Shown here in pieces: positions 54,463 through 62,744 of a stretch of 63,457 bases of DNA (the stretch's first letter is position 1; the number at the start of each line of letters is the position of its first letter). Position numbers and translations under genes: made by a program. The DNA comes from Chitinophagaceae bacterium (GTDB lineage Bacteria > Bacteroidota > Bacteroidia > Chitinophagales > Chitinophagaceae), in NCBI GenBank assembly GCA_004173355.1, contig SEAD01000015.1, positions 1 to 63,457 of the forward strand, in the 5' to 3' direction. The notes beneath the pieces are model-generated. The model was not told the DNA's origin. It was given only the letters and a program-made list of their open reading frames with translations, and did no database searches.

Positions 54463-55596
54463 TTGAAAACACTGATAGTACGAAACACCACCGCCCTGTT
54501 TACCGCAGCCATCCTGCTGAACGCCTGTTCGGGTAACAAAAGCCTGCCGGCGGGATCAAAAGCGACCCCGTCCCTGAAAGAAATTTTTAAAGATGATTTT
54601 TCCATCGGCACCGCCCTGAATGCCTCACAGATCGAAGGCCGTGACAAACAGGCCGCCATACTGGTGCCACAGCAATTCAACATGGCAACACCGGAAAATA
54701 TCATGAAAGCGGAGGTCATCCATCCGGAATGGAACCGGTATGATTTTGACCTGGCAGATAAACTGGTGGACTACGGGCGCGCTAATAATATCGGGATCAA
54801 CGCGCACACCCTGATATGGCACAGCCAGCTGCCACGCTTCGCCAGGCAGATCCAGAATGTGGATTCCTTCCGCCTGTTTTTCAACGAACATATCAAAACC
54901 GTTGCGGCACGCTACCACGGGAAAGTTTTTTCATGGGATGTGGTCAACGAAGCACTCAACGAGGATGGCAGCATGCGGAAATCCATTTTCCTGGACAAAC
55001 TGGGCGACGGATTCGTCACAGATGCTTTCCGGCTTGCAGCAGAGGCATCACCCGGAACAGAACTTTACTATAATGATTATAACAATGAGCAGCCAGCCAA
55101 ACGCGCCGGATGTATCACCCTCATCAAAAAAATACAGGCTGCCGGCGTACGCATCGATGGCGTGGGAATCCAGGGCCACTGGCATCTCGGAAAGCTGCCA
55201 TTAAAAGATATTGAGCAAAGTATTCTCGAATATTCCGCACTTGGCCTGAAGGTCATGTTTACCGAACTCGACATCGAAGTGCTGCCGCGGAATTTCCAGG
55301 GCGCAGATGTGAGCCAGCGAATGAAAAGTACCCCGGAAACGAATCCCTACCCGGGAGGATTGCCCGATAGCGTACAACAATTGCTGGCAGATGATTACGA
55401 AGCATTGTTCAGGCTTTTCCTGAAACACAGGGACAAGATCACCCGCGTTACATTCTGGGGTGTGGATGATGGCCAGAGCTGGCTCAACGGATGGCCAGTA
55501 CCTGGTCGCACCAACTATCCATTGCTGTTTGACCGGAATTTCAAACCAAAACCCGCGTTTTATAAAGTAGTTGCATTAAAACAAACCGGCAAATAA
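54463..55596 (+). CDS. GH10 endo-1,4-beta-xylanase lipoprotein
   Basis: A 377-residue xylanase. The only usable start is TTG at 54463 (MKTLIVRNTTAL when read as Met); a nearby ATG at 54458 is out of frame and stops at once. A lipobox (AILLNACSG) anchors it in the membrane. The GH10 barrel has the acid/base Glu163 in WDVVNEALN and the nucleophile Glu268 in MFTELDIEV. WHSQLPRF and TFWGVDDGQSWL are family signatures. It cuts the xylan backbone to oligosaccharides. It lies 44 nt after GH115 and 20 nt before the transporter. Confidence 0.95.
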   Translation: MKTLIVRNTTALFTAAILLNACSGNKSLPAGSKATPSLKEIFKDDFSIGTALNASQIEGRDKQAAILVPQQFNMATPENIMKAEVIHPEWNRYDFDLADKLVDYGRANNIGINAHTLIWHSQLPRFARQIQNVDSFRLFFNEHIKTVAARYHGKVFSWDVVNEALNEDGSMRKSIFLDKLGDGFVTDAFRLAAEASPGTELYYNDYNNEQPAKRAGCITLIKKIQAAGVRIDGVGIQGHWHLGKLPLKDIEQSILEYSALGLKVMFTELDIEVLPRNFQGADVSQRMKSTPETNPYPGGLPDSVQQLLADDYEALFRLFLKHRDKITRVTFWGVDDGQSWLNGWPVPGRTNYPLLFDRNFKPKPAFYKVVALKQTGK

Positions 55597-56138
55597 CCCA
55601 CCATTCAAGTTTTACCATGAGCAATCACAAATTATCCGTTGTTGAAAAAGTAGGTTACAGCCTGGGTGACCTCGCTGCCAACCTGGTATTCCAGACCCTG
55701 ATCACCTACCTGGCCTACTTCTACACCGATATCTATGGTCTCGAACCCGGACACGCATCCGCCATCATGCTGGTAGTCGGGCTGATCGCCGCATTTGGAT
55801 TCAACCCTGTGATCGGTGCACTGGCCGACCGCACCGTGTCCCGCTGGGGAAAATTCCGTCCCTGGATCCTGTTTACCGCCATCCCGCTGGGGATTACTGC
55901 ACTGCTTGCATTCAGCACACCGGACTTCAGCTACAAAGGGAAACTCATTTATGCGGTGATCACCTATACATTCCTGCTACTTTTTTACGCAGCTAACAAT
56001 TTGCCATATGCAGCGCTAAGCGGAGTGATTACAGGAAACATGAAGCAACGAAACAGTATGTCGGCCTATCGTTTCGTTGCAGTAATGTTTGCACAATTCT
56101 TTGTTCAGGTTTTTATGCTACCGATTATCGAGTCAGCA

Positions 56139-56212
56139 GGAAACAACAACTTAAAAGATAGCATCGAAATAGCCTCAGTGGGAAACAACAACTTAAAAGC
56201 CGGTATCGAAAT
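56139..56212 (+). repeat. In-frame imperfect 42-bp tandem repeat in the transporter gene
   Basis: Segments 56139-56170 and 56181-56212 are near copies (period 42 bp), encoding GNNNLKDSIEI and GNNNLKAGIEI. They fall in a loop between predicted helices, so the extra 14 residues may be tolerated. The duplication keeps the reading frame. Confidence 0.85.
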
Positions 56213-56799
56213 CGTCATGACCTGGCTGGCAATCATTGGCACTATCATGCTGATCATCACCTTCCTTACCACACGCGAACGCATTATCCCCAAACCGGAA
56301 CAGAAATCAAAGCTGACTGAAGACCTGGCCGACCTGGCGAAAAACCGGCCCTGGCTGATCATGCTGCTGCTCACCACACTGGTGTTTGTGACCCTGGCAC
56401 TGAAAGGCGGGGCTTACGTGTATTACTTTAAAAACTATGTCGACAAGGATGCCCTTACCCGGTTTATCACACCGGTACTGGACGGACTGAACAGCATCGG
56501 TGTCAACTTCTTTGGGCAAGACCCGGTATCCGCAGGCTTTGGTCTCTTCAATGCCGGCGGGATTATTTTCATGATCGTCGGGATCACCCTTTCAAAAAGC
56601 CTGGCCGATAAATACGGGAAACGGGATGTATTCGGGATTGCACTTTTTATCTCTACCCTGTTCATCCTCTTTTTTTATTTCTATGCCCCCGCATCGGTCG
56701 GACTGATGTTCGCTTCGCAGATCCTCCATGGTTTCTTCTACGGAATCACGATTCCGATCCTGTGGGCGATGATCGCCGACGTAGCGGATTACAGTGAAT

Positions 56800-56825
56800 G
56801 GAAAAATAACCGGGAAAAATAACCG
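56800..56825 (+). repeat. Exact 13-bp tandem duplication causing a frameshift
   Basis: The unit GGAAAAATAACCG occurs twice, at 56800-56812 and 56813-56825. Thirteen is not a multiple of three, so the second copy shifts the transporter frame. With one copy, EWKNNRRATAI reads through without a break. Confidence 0.95.
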
Positions 56826-57124
56826 ACGCGCTACCGCCATTATTTTTTCAGCGATGATGGTCGGACTGAAAGGCGGACTCAGCATCGGCAGCTCATTGCT
56901 CACCTTATTGCTTGGGGTATTCAACTACCTGCCCAACAGCACGGAAACACAGACGGAATCCGCTATCCAGGGCACCCGCCTCCTGGTGAGTGTGATACCC
57001 TCCATCCCCTTCCTGCTTGGCGCGCTGCTGCTGTTTTTTTACAAAATCAACAAACAGATGGAAGTGACCATTGAAGCCGACCTCAAACAAAGACGCGGAT
57101 AAACAAACCCTGAAATGAATTTTT

Positions 57125-58159
57125 ATGCCTGAAGACAGTATTGAACATATCGACTTCGACAAACTCAGACAACAAGCCATCTCACAACCACTGGTAGACC
57201 ATATCTACACAGCAGACCCATCGGCCCACGTGTTCAACGGAAAAATATATATCTACCCTTCGCATGATATCGAGTCCAATGTACCCTTTGACGACCTGGG
57301 CAGCCATTTCGCCATGCAGGATTACCACGTGATCTCGATGGATTCACCGGAAGCTGCAGCAGTGGATCATGGCGTGGCACTGGATGTAACCGATGTGCCA
57401 TGGGCAGAAAAACAAATGTGGGCGCCGGATGCGGCGGAAAAAGACGGACGTTATTACCTGTTCTTCCCGGCAAAAGCACCCGATGGTATTTTCCGGATCG
57501 GAGTGGCCACCAGCCAATCACCCACCGGACCATTCAAAGCGGAACCGGAAGCCATCCGCAACAGTTTTTCCATCGACCCTGCAGTGTTCTGCGATGATGA
57601 CGGGAAATACTATATGTACTTCGGTGGCATCTGGGGCGGACAACTCCAGCGATGGAGGAAAGGCAGCTTCAATGCGGCAGGTGAGGGACCACTGGCACAT
57701 CTTCCTTCTGCTGGTGAACCAGCACTGTGTGCGAAGATCGCCCGACTGACCGATGACCTCCTGCAGTTTGATGAACAGCCCCGGGATGTAGTGATTATCG
57801 ATGAATCCGGAAACCCGCTGCTGGCGGGGGATACAGACCGCCGGTTTTTTGAAGCAAGCTGGATGCACCGTCACAATGGTTTGTATTACTTCTCCTGGTC
57901 AACCGGAGACACCCATTTCATCTGCTATGGTACCGGTGATAATCCTTACGGACCATTTACCTATCGCGGCAGGATCCTCGAACCCGTCGTTGGTTGGACT
58001 TCCCACCACTCCATCTGCAAATACGCGGATAAATGGTACCTGTTCTATCATGACTCGAGTCTCTCGGAAGGAGTAACGCACCTGCGAAGTGTAAAACTCA
58101 CGGAACTGCAACACCTGGACAACGGTGAGATCAGGACCATACAACCTTACATTAAATAA
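57125..58159 (+). CDS. GH43 glycoside hydrolase, intracellular beta-xylosidase/arabinofuranosidase
   Basis: A 344-residue five-bladed propeller enzyme without signal peptide, so probably cytoplasmic. The catalytic base is Asp31 in IYTADPSAHVF. The pKa-tuning Asp is in SIDPAVFCDDDGKYYM, and the acid Glu is in FFEASWMHRHNGLYYF. MWAPDAAEKDGRYYLFF is a family core strand. GH43 members remove xylose or arabinofuranose from oligosaccharides. Its position straight after the transporter suggests that it trims imported products before XylA and XylB act. Confidence 0.92.
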   Translation: MPEDSIEHIDFDKLRQQAISQPLVDHIYTADPSAHVFNGKIYIYPSHDIESNVPFDDLGSHFAMQDYHVISMDSPEAAAVDHGVALDVTDVPWAEKQMWAPDAAEKDGRYYLFFPAKAPDGIFRIGVATSQSPTGPFKAEPEAIRNSFSIDPAVFCDDDGKYYMYFGGIWGGQLQRWRKGSFNAAGEGPLAHLPSAGEPALCAKIARLTDDLLQFDEQPRDVVIIDESGNPLLAGDTDRRFFEASWMHRHNGLYYFSWSTGDTHFICYGTGDNPYGPFTYRGRILEPVVGWTSHHSICKYADKWYLFYHDSSLSEGVTHLRSVKLTELQHLDNGEIRTIQPYIK

Positions 58160-58189
58160 TTACCGGACAATCCCGGAAACAATATTGCC

Positions 58190-60808
58190 ATGAAAAGGAT
58201 TCTTTTGTTTGCCACCCTGCTTTTTGCCGGTCGTGCCCACACGCAGGACTACCGCTCTTTCCCGATGTGGAACACGGCATTGCCGGTTGAAGAACGGGTA
58301 AAGGATGTGATCAGCCGCCTCACGCCGGAAGAAAAAGTAGCGCAGATGCTGAACACCACTCCCGCTATACCACGGCTTGGTATCCTGCCCTACGACTGGT
58401 GGAATGAAGTACTTCACGGGGTGGCACGGACACCTTTCCGCACAACCGTTTTTCCACAGGCCATTGGCATGGCTGCAACCTGGGACAGTAATGCCCTCTT
58501 CCGGATGGCAGACTATTCGGCACTGGAAGGACGCGCCATCCAGAACAAAGCCATCGAACAGGGACGTACCGGCGAACGGTACGTGGGACTGACCTACTGG
58601 ACACCCAACATCAATATCTTCCGCGATCCACGCTGGGGACGCGGACAGGAAACATACGGGGAAGACCCCTTCCTGACTTCCATGCTCGGCCGCGCATTTG
58701 TACGGGGCATCCAGGGCGAAGACCCGAAGTACTTGAAGGCAGCCGCCTGTGCCAAACACTTCGCGGTACATAGCGGTCCGGAACCCAGTCGCCACGCAGA
58801 TAATTTCAACCCCACGCCCTACGATCTCTGGGATACTTACCTGCCTGCATTCAGGACCCTCGTGGTGGATGCAAAAGTGGAAGGCGTGATGTGTGCCTAC
58901 AATGCTGTGAATACCCAGCCCTGTTGCGGCAACGACCTGCTGATGAATGATATCCTCCGACAGCAATGGAAATTCACCGGTTACGTTACCTCCGACTGCT
59001 GGGCAATCGATGATTTTTTCAAATACCATAAAACGCATCCCGATGCCACCAGTTCAGCCATCGATGCAGTCATGCATGGCACGGACGTGGAATGCGGACA
59101 AACCGTTTACCTTACCCTGCTTGATGCTATCCGTACAGGAAAAATCAAGGAAGAATACCTCAACCAGTCACTCACGCGCCTCTTCACCACCCGCTATAAA
59201 CTCGGCATGTTTGATCCGCCGTCCATGGTCAGTTACGCACAGACCCCGGCATCTGTGTTGGAAAGCGCCCCCCACCAGGAACACGCCTTGAAAATGGCGC
59301 GGGAATCGATCGTGCTCTTGCGGAATGAGAACAATACGTTGCCACTGAAAAAAAATATCAAACGGATTGCAGTAGTCGGGCCAAACGCGGATAACCGCAT
59401 TTCCGTACTCGGAAATTATAACGGTACCCCTTCAAAAATCACTACGATCCTGGAAGGCATCCGCGAGAAAGCGGGACCAGGCGTAGAGATAATCTTTGAA
59501 AAAGGAATCAATTTCACCAATGACACACTGCTGAAATACACCGATATGCTGCAATCCTTCCATCATGAAGGGAACACAGGATTTCTGGCAGAATACTTCA
59601 GCAACCGTGAACTGGAGGGACAACCTTACCTCACCCGGCAGGAAAATAAGGTAGACCATAACTGGCAGCGGGGTGATATCATTAACGGAACCAATACCGC
59701 CACCAATTTCTCCGCACGATTCACCAGCACATTCACCGCATCCACTACGGGCAGTACCGAACTGGAAGTAGAGGCAGACGATGGCTACCGCCTTTTTGTA
59801 AATGGCAAACAGGTGCTGGATGCATGGACACGCAACAGGTGGGGTGCAAAAACATACCGGCTCGTTACACAAAAAGACAGCAGTTACCAGCTTGTCCTTG
59901 AATACTGGCAGGGAGATGAAAATGCAAACGTGGCACTACGCACCGGGCAATTGCAGAAAACCGATTTCAGGTCACTCGCGGGCAAACTGGCCACGGCCGA
60001 TGTGATCATTTTCGCCGGTGGTATTTCACCACAACTGGAAGGCGAGGAAATGCCGGTAAACGCACCCGGTTTTAATGGAGGGGATCGCACTTCCATCCAG
60101 CTTCCTGCGGTACAGACCTCATTGCTGAAAGCACTGCAGGCTACGGGCAAACCGGTAGTGTTTGTGATGATGACCGGAAGCGCTATTGCGATACCATGGG
60201 AAGCAACCCATATACCCGCCATCCTCAACACCTGGTACGGCGGGCAAAGCGCAGGCACGGCAGCTGCTGATGTGTTGTTCGGCAATTATAATCCGGCAGG
60301 ACGTTTACCGGTTACCTTTTATGCCGGCGACAAAGACCTGCCGGGCTTTTCCAACTATTCAATGGATGGCCGCACATACCGGTATTTTAAAGGCAGGGCA
60401 CTTTACCCCTTCGGGTATGGACTGAGTTATACCCGCTTCCGTTATTCAGGTCTGGAGGCGCCGGCAACCATCCGGCAGGGATCCGGACTGACCGCAACCG
60501 TCAACCTCGCCAACACGGGCAAAACAGATGGGGAAGAAGTAGTGCAGTTGTACCTGTCCTACCCAGACGCCAAAGGCAAAGCCCCTCTCCGCGCATTGAA
60601 AGGTTTCAGGCGGATCACAACCACGGCAGGCCAGGCACAGCAGGTAAGTTTCGTACTTACTCACGAAGACCTGGCACTGGTCAGTGAAAAAGACGGCTCA
60701 CCGTACCATCCGAAAGGAAAACTGCTGATCAGCATTGGTGGCGGGCAGCCACTCGATGGAATCAATTCGTCCGGCAATGTGCTGACAAAAACAATCACCG
60801 TGTTATAA
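58190..60808 (+). CDS. GH3 beta-xylosidase/beta-glucosidase with PA14 domain, exported
   Basis: An 872-residue protein with a signal peptide (MKRILLFATLLFAGRAHTQ). The GH3 N-terminal barrel holds the nucleophile Asp269 in GYVTSDCWAIDDF, and KHFAVHSGPE is the substrate-binding region. The second domain (VVGPNADNRISVLGNYNG) is interrupted at about 465-600 by a PA14-type domain (TGFLAEYFSNRELEG ... EVEADDGYRLFVNGK). It resumes with IFAGGISPQLEGEE, and a C-terminal fibronectin-like domain follows. It should remove terminal xylose or glucose residues in the periplasm. The spacing to GH43 is 30 nt. Confidence 0.93.
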   Translation: MKRILLFATLLFAGRAHTQDYRSFPMWNTALPVEERVKDVISRLTPEEKVAQMLNTTPAIPRLGILPYDWWNEVLHGVARTPFRTTVFPQAIGMAATWDSNALFRMADYSALEGRAIQNKAIEQGRTGERYVGLTYWTPNINIFRDPRWGRGQETYGEDPFLTSMLGRAFVRGIQGEDPKYLKAAACAKHFAVHSGPEPSRHADNFNPTPYDLWDTYLPAFRTLVVDAKVEGVMCAYNAVNTQPCCGNDLLMNDILRQQWKFTGYVTSDCWAIDDFFKYHKTHPDATSSAIDAVMHGTDVECGQTVYLTLLDAIRTGKIKEEYLNQSLTRLFTTRYKLGMFDPPSMVSYAQTPASVLESAPHQEHALKMARESIVLLRNENNTLPLKKNIKRIAVVGPNADNRISVLGNYNGTPSKITTILEGIREKAGPGVEIIFEKGINFTNDTLLKYTDMLQSFHHEGNTGFLAEYFSNRELEGQPYLTRQENKVDHNWQRGDIINGTNTATNFSARFTSTFTASTTGSTELEVEADDGYRLFVNGKQVLDAWTRNRWGAKTYRLVTQKDSSYQLVLEYWQGDENANVALRTGQLQKTDFRSLAGKLATADVIIFAGGISPQLEGEEMPVNAPGFNGGDRTSIQLPAVQTSLLKALQATGKPVVFVMMTGSAIAIPWEATHIPAILNTWYGGQSAGTAAADVLFGNYNPAGRLPVTFYAGDKDLPGFSNYSMDGRTYRYFKGRALYPFGYGLSYTRFRYSGLEAPATIRQGSGLTATVNLANTGKTDGEEVVQLYLSYPDAKGKAPLRALKGFRRITTTAGQAQQVSFVLTHEDLALVSEKDGSPYHPKGKLLISIGGGQPLDGINSSGNVLTKTITVL

Positions 60809-60815
60809 AACAGGT

Positions 60816-62735
60816 ATGAAAAAAACGATCCTGCTCCCGCTGTTGTCCCTTGCCCTGTCGCCGCTGATGGCCCAGGTGAAATTACCGCGACTGGTCAGCG
60901 ACAGCATGATCCTGCAGCGCGATGAAAAAGTAAAAATATGGGGATGGGCTTCGGCACAGGAGAAAGTAAATGTTCAATTCAACGGGCGCAATTATAAGAC
61001 ATCCGCCGACAGGGACGGGCACTGGTCCGTCCTCCTTCCTGCAACAAAGGCGGGAGGCCCCTACGATATAGTGATCCGCGCCAGTAACAAACTGGTGATC
61101 CGTGATATACTCTTTGGTGATGTATGGTTCTGCAGCGGGCAGTCCAATATGGTGCACCAGATGAATATCCACGATGTTACCTATGGCAGCGAGATCCGGA
61201 CGGCCAATTATCCGCAGGTACGTCAATTCCTGGTCCCCCCTGCAACCAGTTTCACCAACCCCCTGGAGGATGTAAAGGAAGGGTCATGGAAAGCAGCAAC
61301 CGGCGATAATGTAAGGCCATTTTCGGCCGTCGCATTTTTCTTCGCCCGCCAGCTGGCAGTAAAATACAACATATCGGTCGGGATCATCAATGCAAGCGTG
61401 GGTGGTACACCGGTGGAATCATGGACCAGTGAAGAAGGCCTGAAAGCCTTTCCCGCAACCCTTGCCGTGATCAATCGCAACCGCGACAGCGGCTATGTAC
61501 AACAGATGCAACAACAGGCCCGGGTAGTGGCCAGGCCACCGGCTGATGCAGGAATTGTTTCATCCCCGCAGTGGTCAGACCCAGCCTATCTCCCAAAAGG
61601 CTGGCGGAATATCAATATCCCGGGTTACTGGGAAGACCAGGGATTGAAAGACCTGAACGGAATAGTATGGTATCGCCGTGAAATAGATCTCCCGCCGTCC
61701 ATGGCCAGTCAACCGGCAACGGTGTTCCTTGGCCGTATCGTGGATGCCGATGAACTGTTTATTAATGGAAGTCCGGTCGGGAAAACAACCTACCAGTATC
61801 CCCAACGCCGCTACCAGGTTCCGGCCGGGATTCTCCGTGAAGGAAAAAATATTTTCACCATCCGTGTTACCAACAATAGTGGTAAAGGCGGTTTTGTACC
61901 CGATAAACCATACCAGGTTTTTTCATCAGCAGATACTGTCGATCTCAAAGGGACCTGGTCGTACAAGGTCGGCGCAGTCTGGCCATCCGTATTACCAGGT
62001 GCATCCGGTGCCGGCTTCAACCCCCTTTACCAGCCGGTGGTGTTATATAACGCCATGGTTGCTCCCGTCATCCCTTACAATATAAAAGGAATTTGCTGGT
62101 ACCAGGGCGAGGCCAATACCGGCCAACCGGCTTTATATGCGCAATTGCTTCCTGCATTGATCAGCGACTGGAGAAAAAAATGGAACAAGCCCTCGCTTCC
62201 GTTCCTGTACGTACAGCTGCCGGGTTTCATGGATTACAATTACGAGCCTTCCGAAAGCAACTGGGCCATGTTGCGCGAATCACAGCTGAAAACCCTGTCA
62301 GTGCCCCATACGGCCATGGCGGTGGCCATCGATCTAGGGGAATGGAATGATATCCATCCGGATAATAAAAAGGATGTGGGCGAAAGACTCGCCCTTGCCG
62401 CACGACAATCAGTATATGGTGAAAAGCTGGTGGCCTCAGGACCGATGCTGGATTCGGCCAGCCGCAGCGGTAACAGGATCACGCTCCGGTTCAGCAACAC
62501 CGGCAGCGGACTCTCCACCACCGATGGCGGTGACCCGGCATGCTTTGCCATAGCCGGCGCTGATGGCCGGTTTGTATGGGCGAGTTCAAAAATTGAAGGC
62601 AACAGTATTGTGGTATGGAATGACGCAATCGCCGAACCGAGGGAGGTGCGCTATGCGTGGGCCGACAATCCCGTCAACCCGAATCTCATCAACAAAGAAT
62701 CACTGCCCGCTTCGCCATTCCGCATCAGGTTATAA
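60816..62735 (+). CDS. SASA/CE20-like acetylesterase with inserted jelly-roll domain
   Basis: A 639-residue protein with a signal peptide (MKKTILLPLLSLALSPLMAQ). The SGNH hydrolase core has the nucleophile Ser110 in CSGQSNMVHQM, oxyanion residues in INASVGGTPVESW, and the catalytic Asp/His near DIHPDNKKDVGE. Between these lies an inserted beta-sandwich at about 250-380 (WRNINIPGYWEDQGLKDLNG, VDADELFINGSPVG) that looks like a GH2-type or carbohydrate-binding jelly roll. This plan matches esterases of family CE20, which remove acetyl groups from xylan or xyloglucan. It starts 7 nt after the GH3 stop. Confidence 0.88.
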   Translation: MKKTILLPLLSLALSPLMAQVKLPRLVSDSMILQRDEKVKIWGWASAQEKVNVQFNGRNYKTSADRDGHWSVLLPATKAGGPYDIVIRASNKLVIRDILFGDVWFCSGQSNMVHQMNIHDVTYGSEIRTANYPQVRQFLVPPATSFTNPLEDVKEGSWKAATGDNVRPFSAVAFFFARQLAVKYNISVGIINASVGGTPVESWTSEEGLKAFPATLAVINRNRDSGYVQQMQQQARVVARPPADAGIVSSPQWSDPAYLPKGWRNINIPGYWEDQGLKDLNGIVWYRREIDLPPSMASQPATVFLGRIVDADELFINGSPVGKTTYQYPQRRYQVPAGILREGKNIFTIRVTNNSGKGGFVPDKPYQVFSSADTVDLKGTWSYKVGAVWPSVLPGASGAGFNPLYQPVVLYNAMVAPVIPYNIKGICWYQGEANTGQPALYAQLLPALISDWRKKWNKPSLPFLYVQLPGFMDYNYEPSESNWAMLRESQLKTLSVPHTAMAVAIDLGEWNDIHPDNKKDVGERLALAARQSVYGEKLVASGPMLDSASRSGNRITLRFSNTGSGLSTTDGGDPACFAIAGADGRFVWASSKIEGNSIVVWNDAIAEPREVRYAWADNPVNPNLINKESLPASPFRIRL

Positions 62736-62744
62736 AAAAACAGT

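Larger units (their letters stand above)
55617..57102 (+). pseudogene. GPH-family xyloside transporter, frameshifted by a 13-bp duplication
   Basis: A glycoside-pentoside-hexuronide:cation symporter of the major facilitator type, with about twelve helices. The first frame runs 55617-56822 (401 residues) and ends just after DYSEWKNNR. The rest continues in another frame from about 56826 (RRATAIIFSAMMVGLKGGLSIG) to the stop at 57102. The break coincides with two exact 13-bp copies at 56800-56812 and 56813-56825. Removing one copy restores a 490-residue protein of normal length. An in-frame 42-bp repeat is also present. It would import xylo-oligosaccharides or aldouronates. The defect may be real, phase-variable or a sequencing error. 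Confidence 0.9.
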
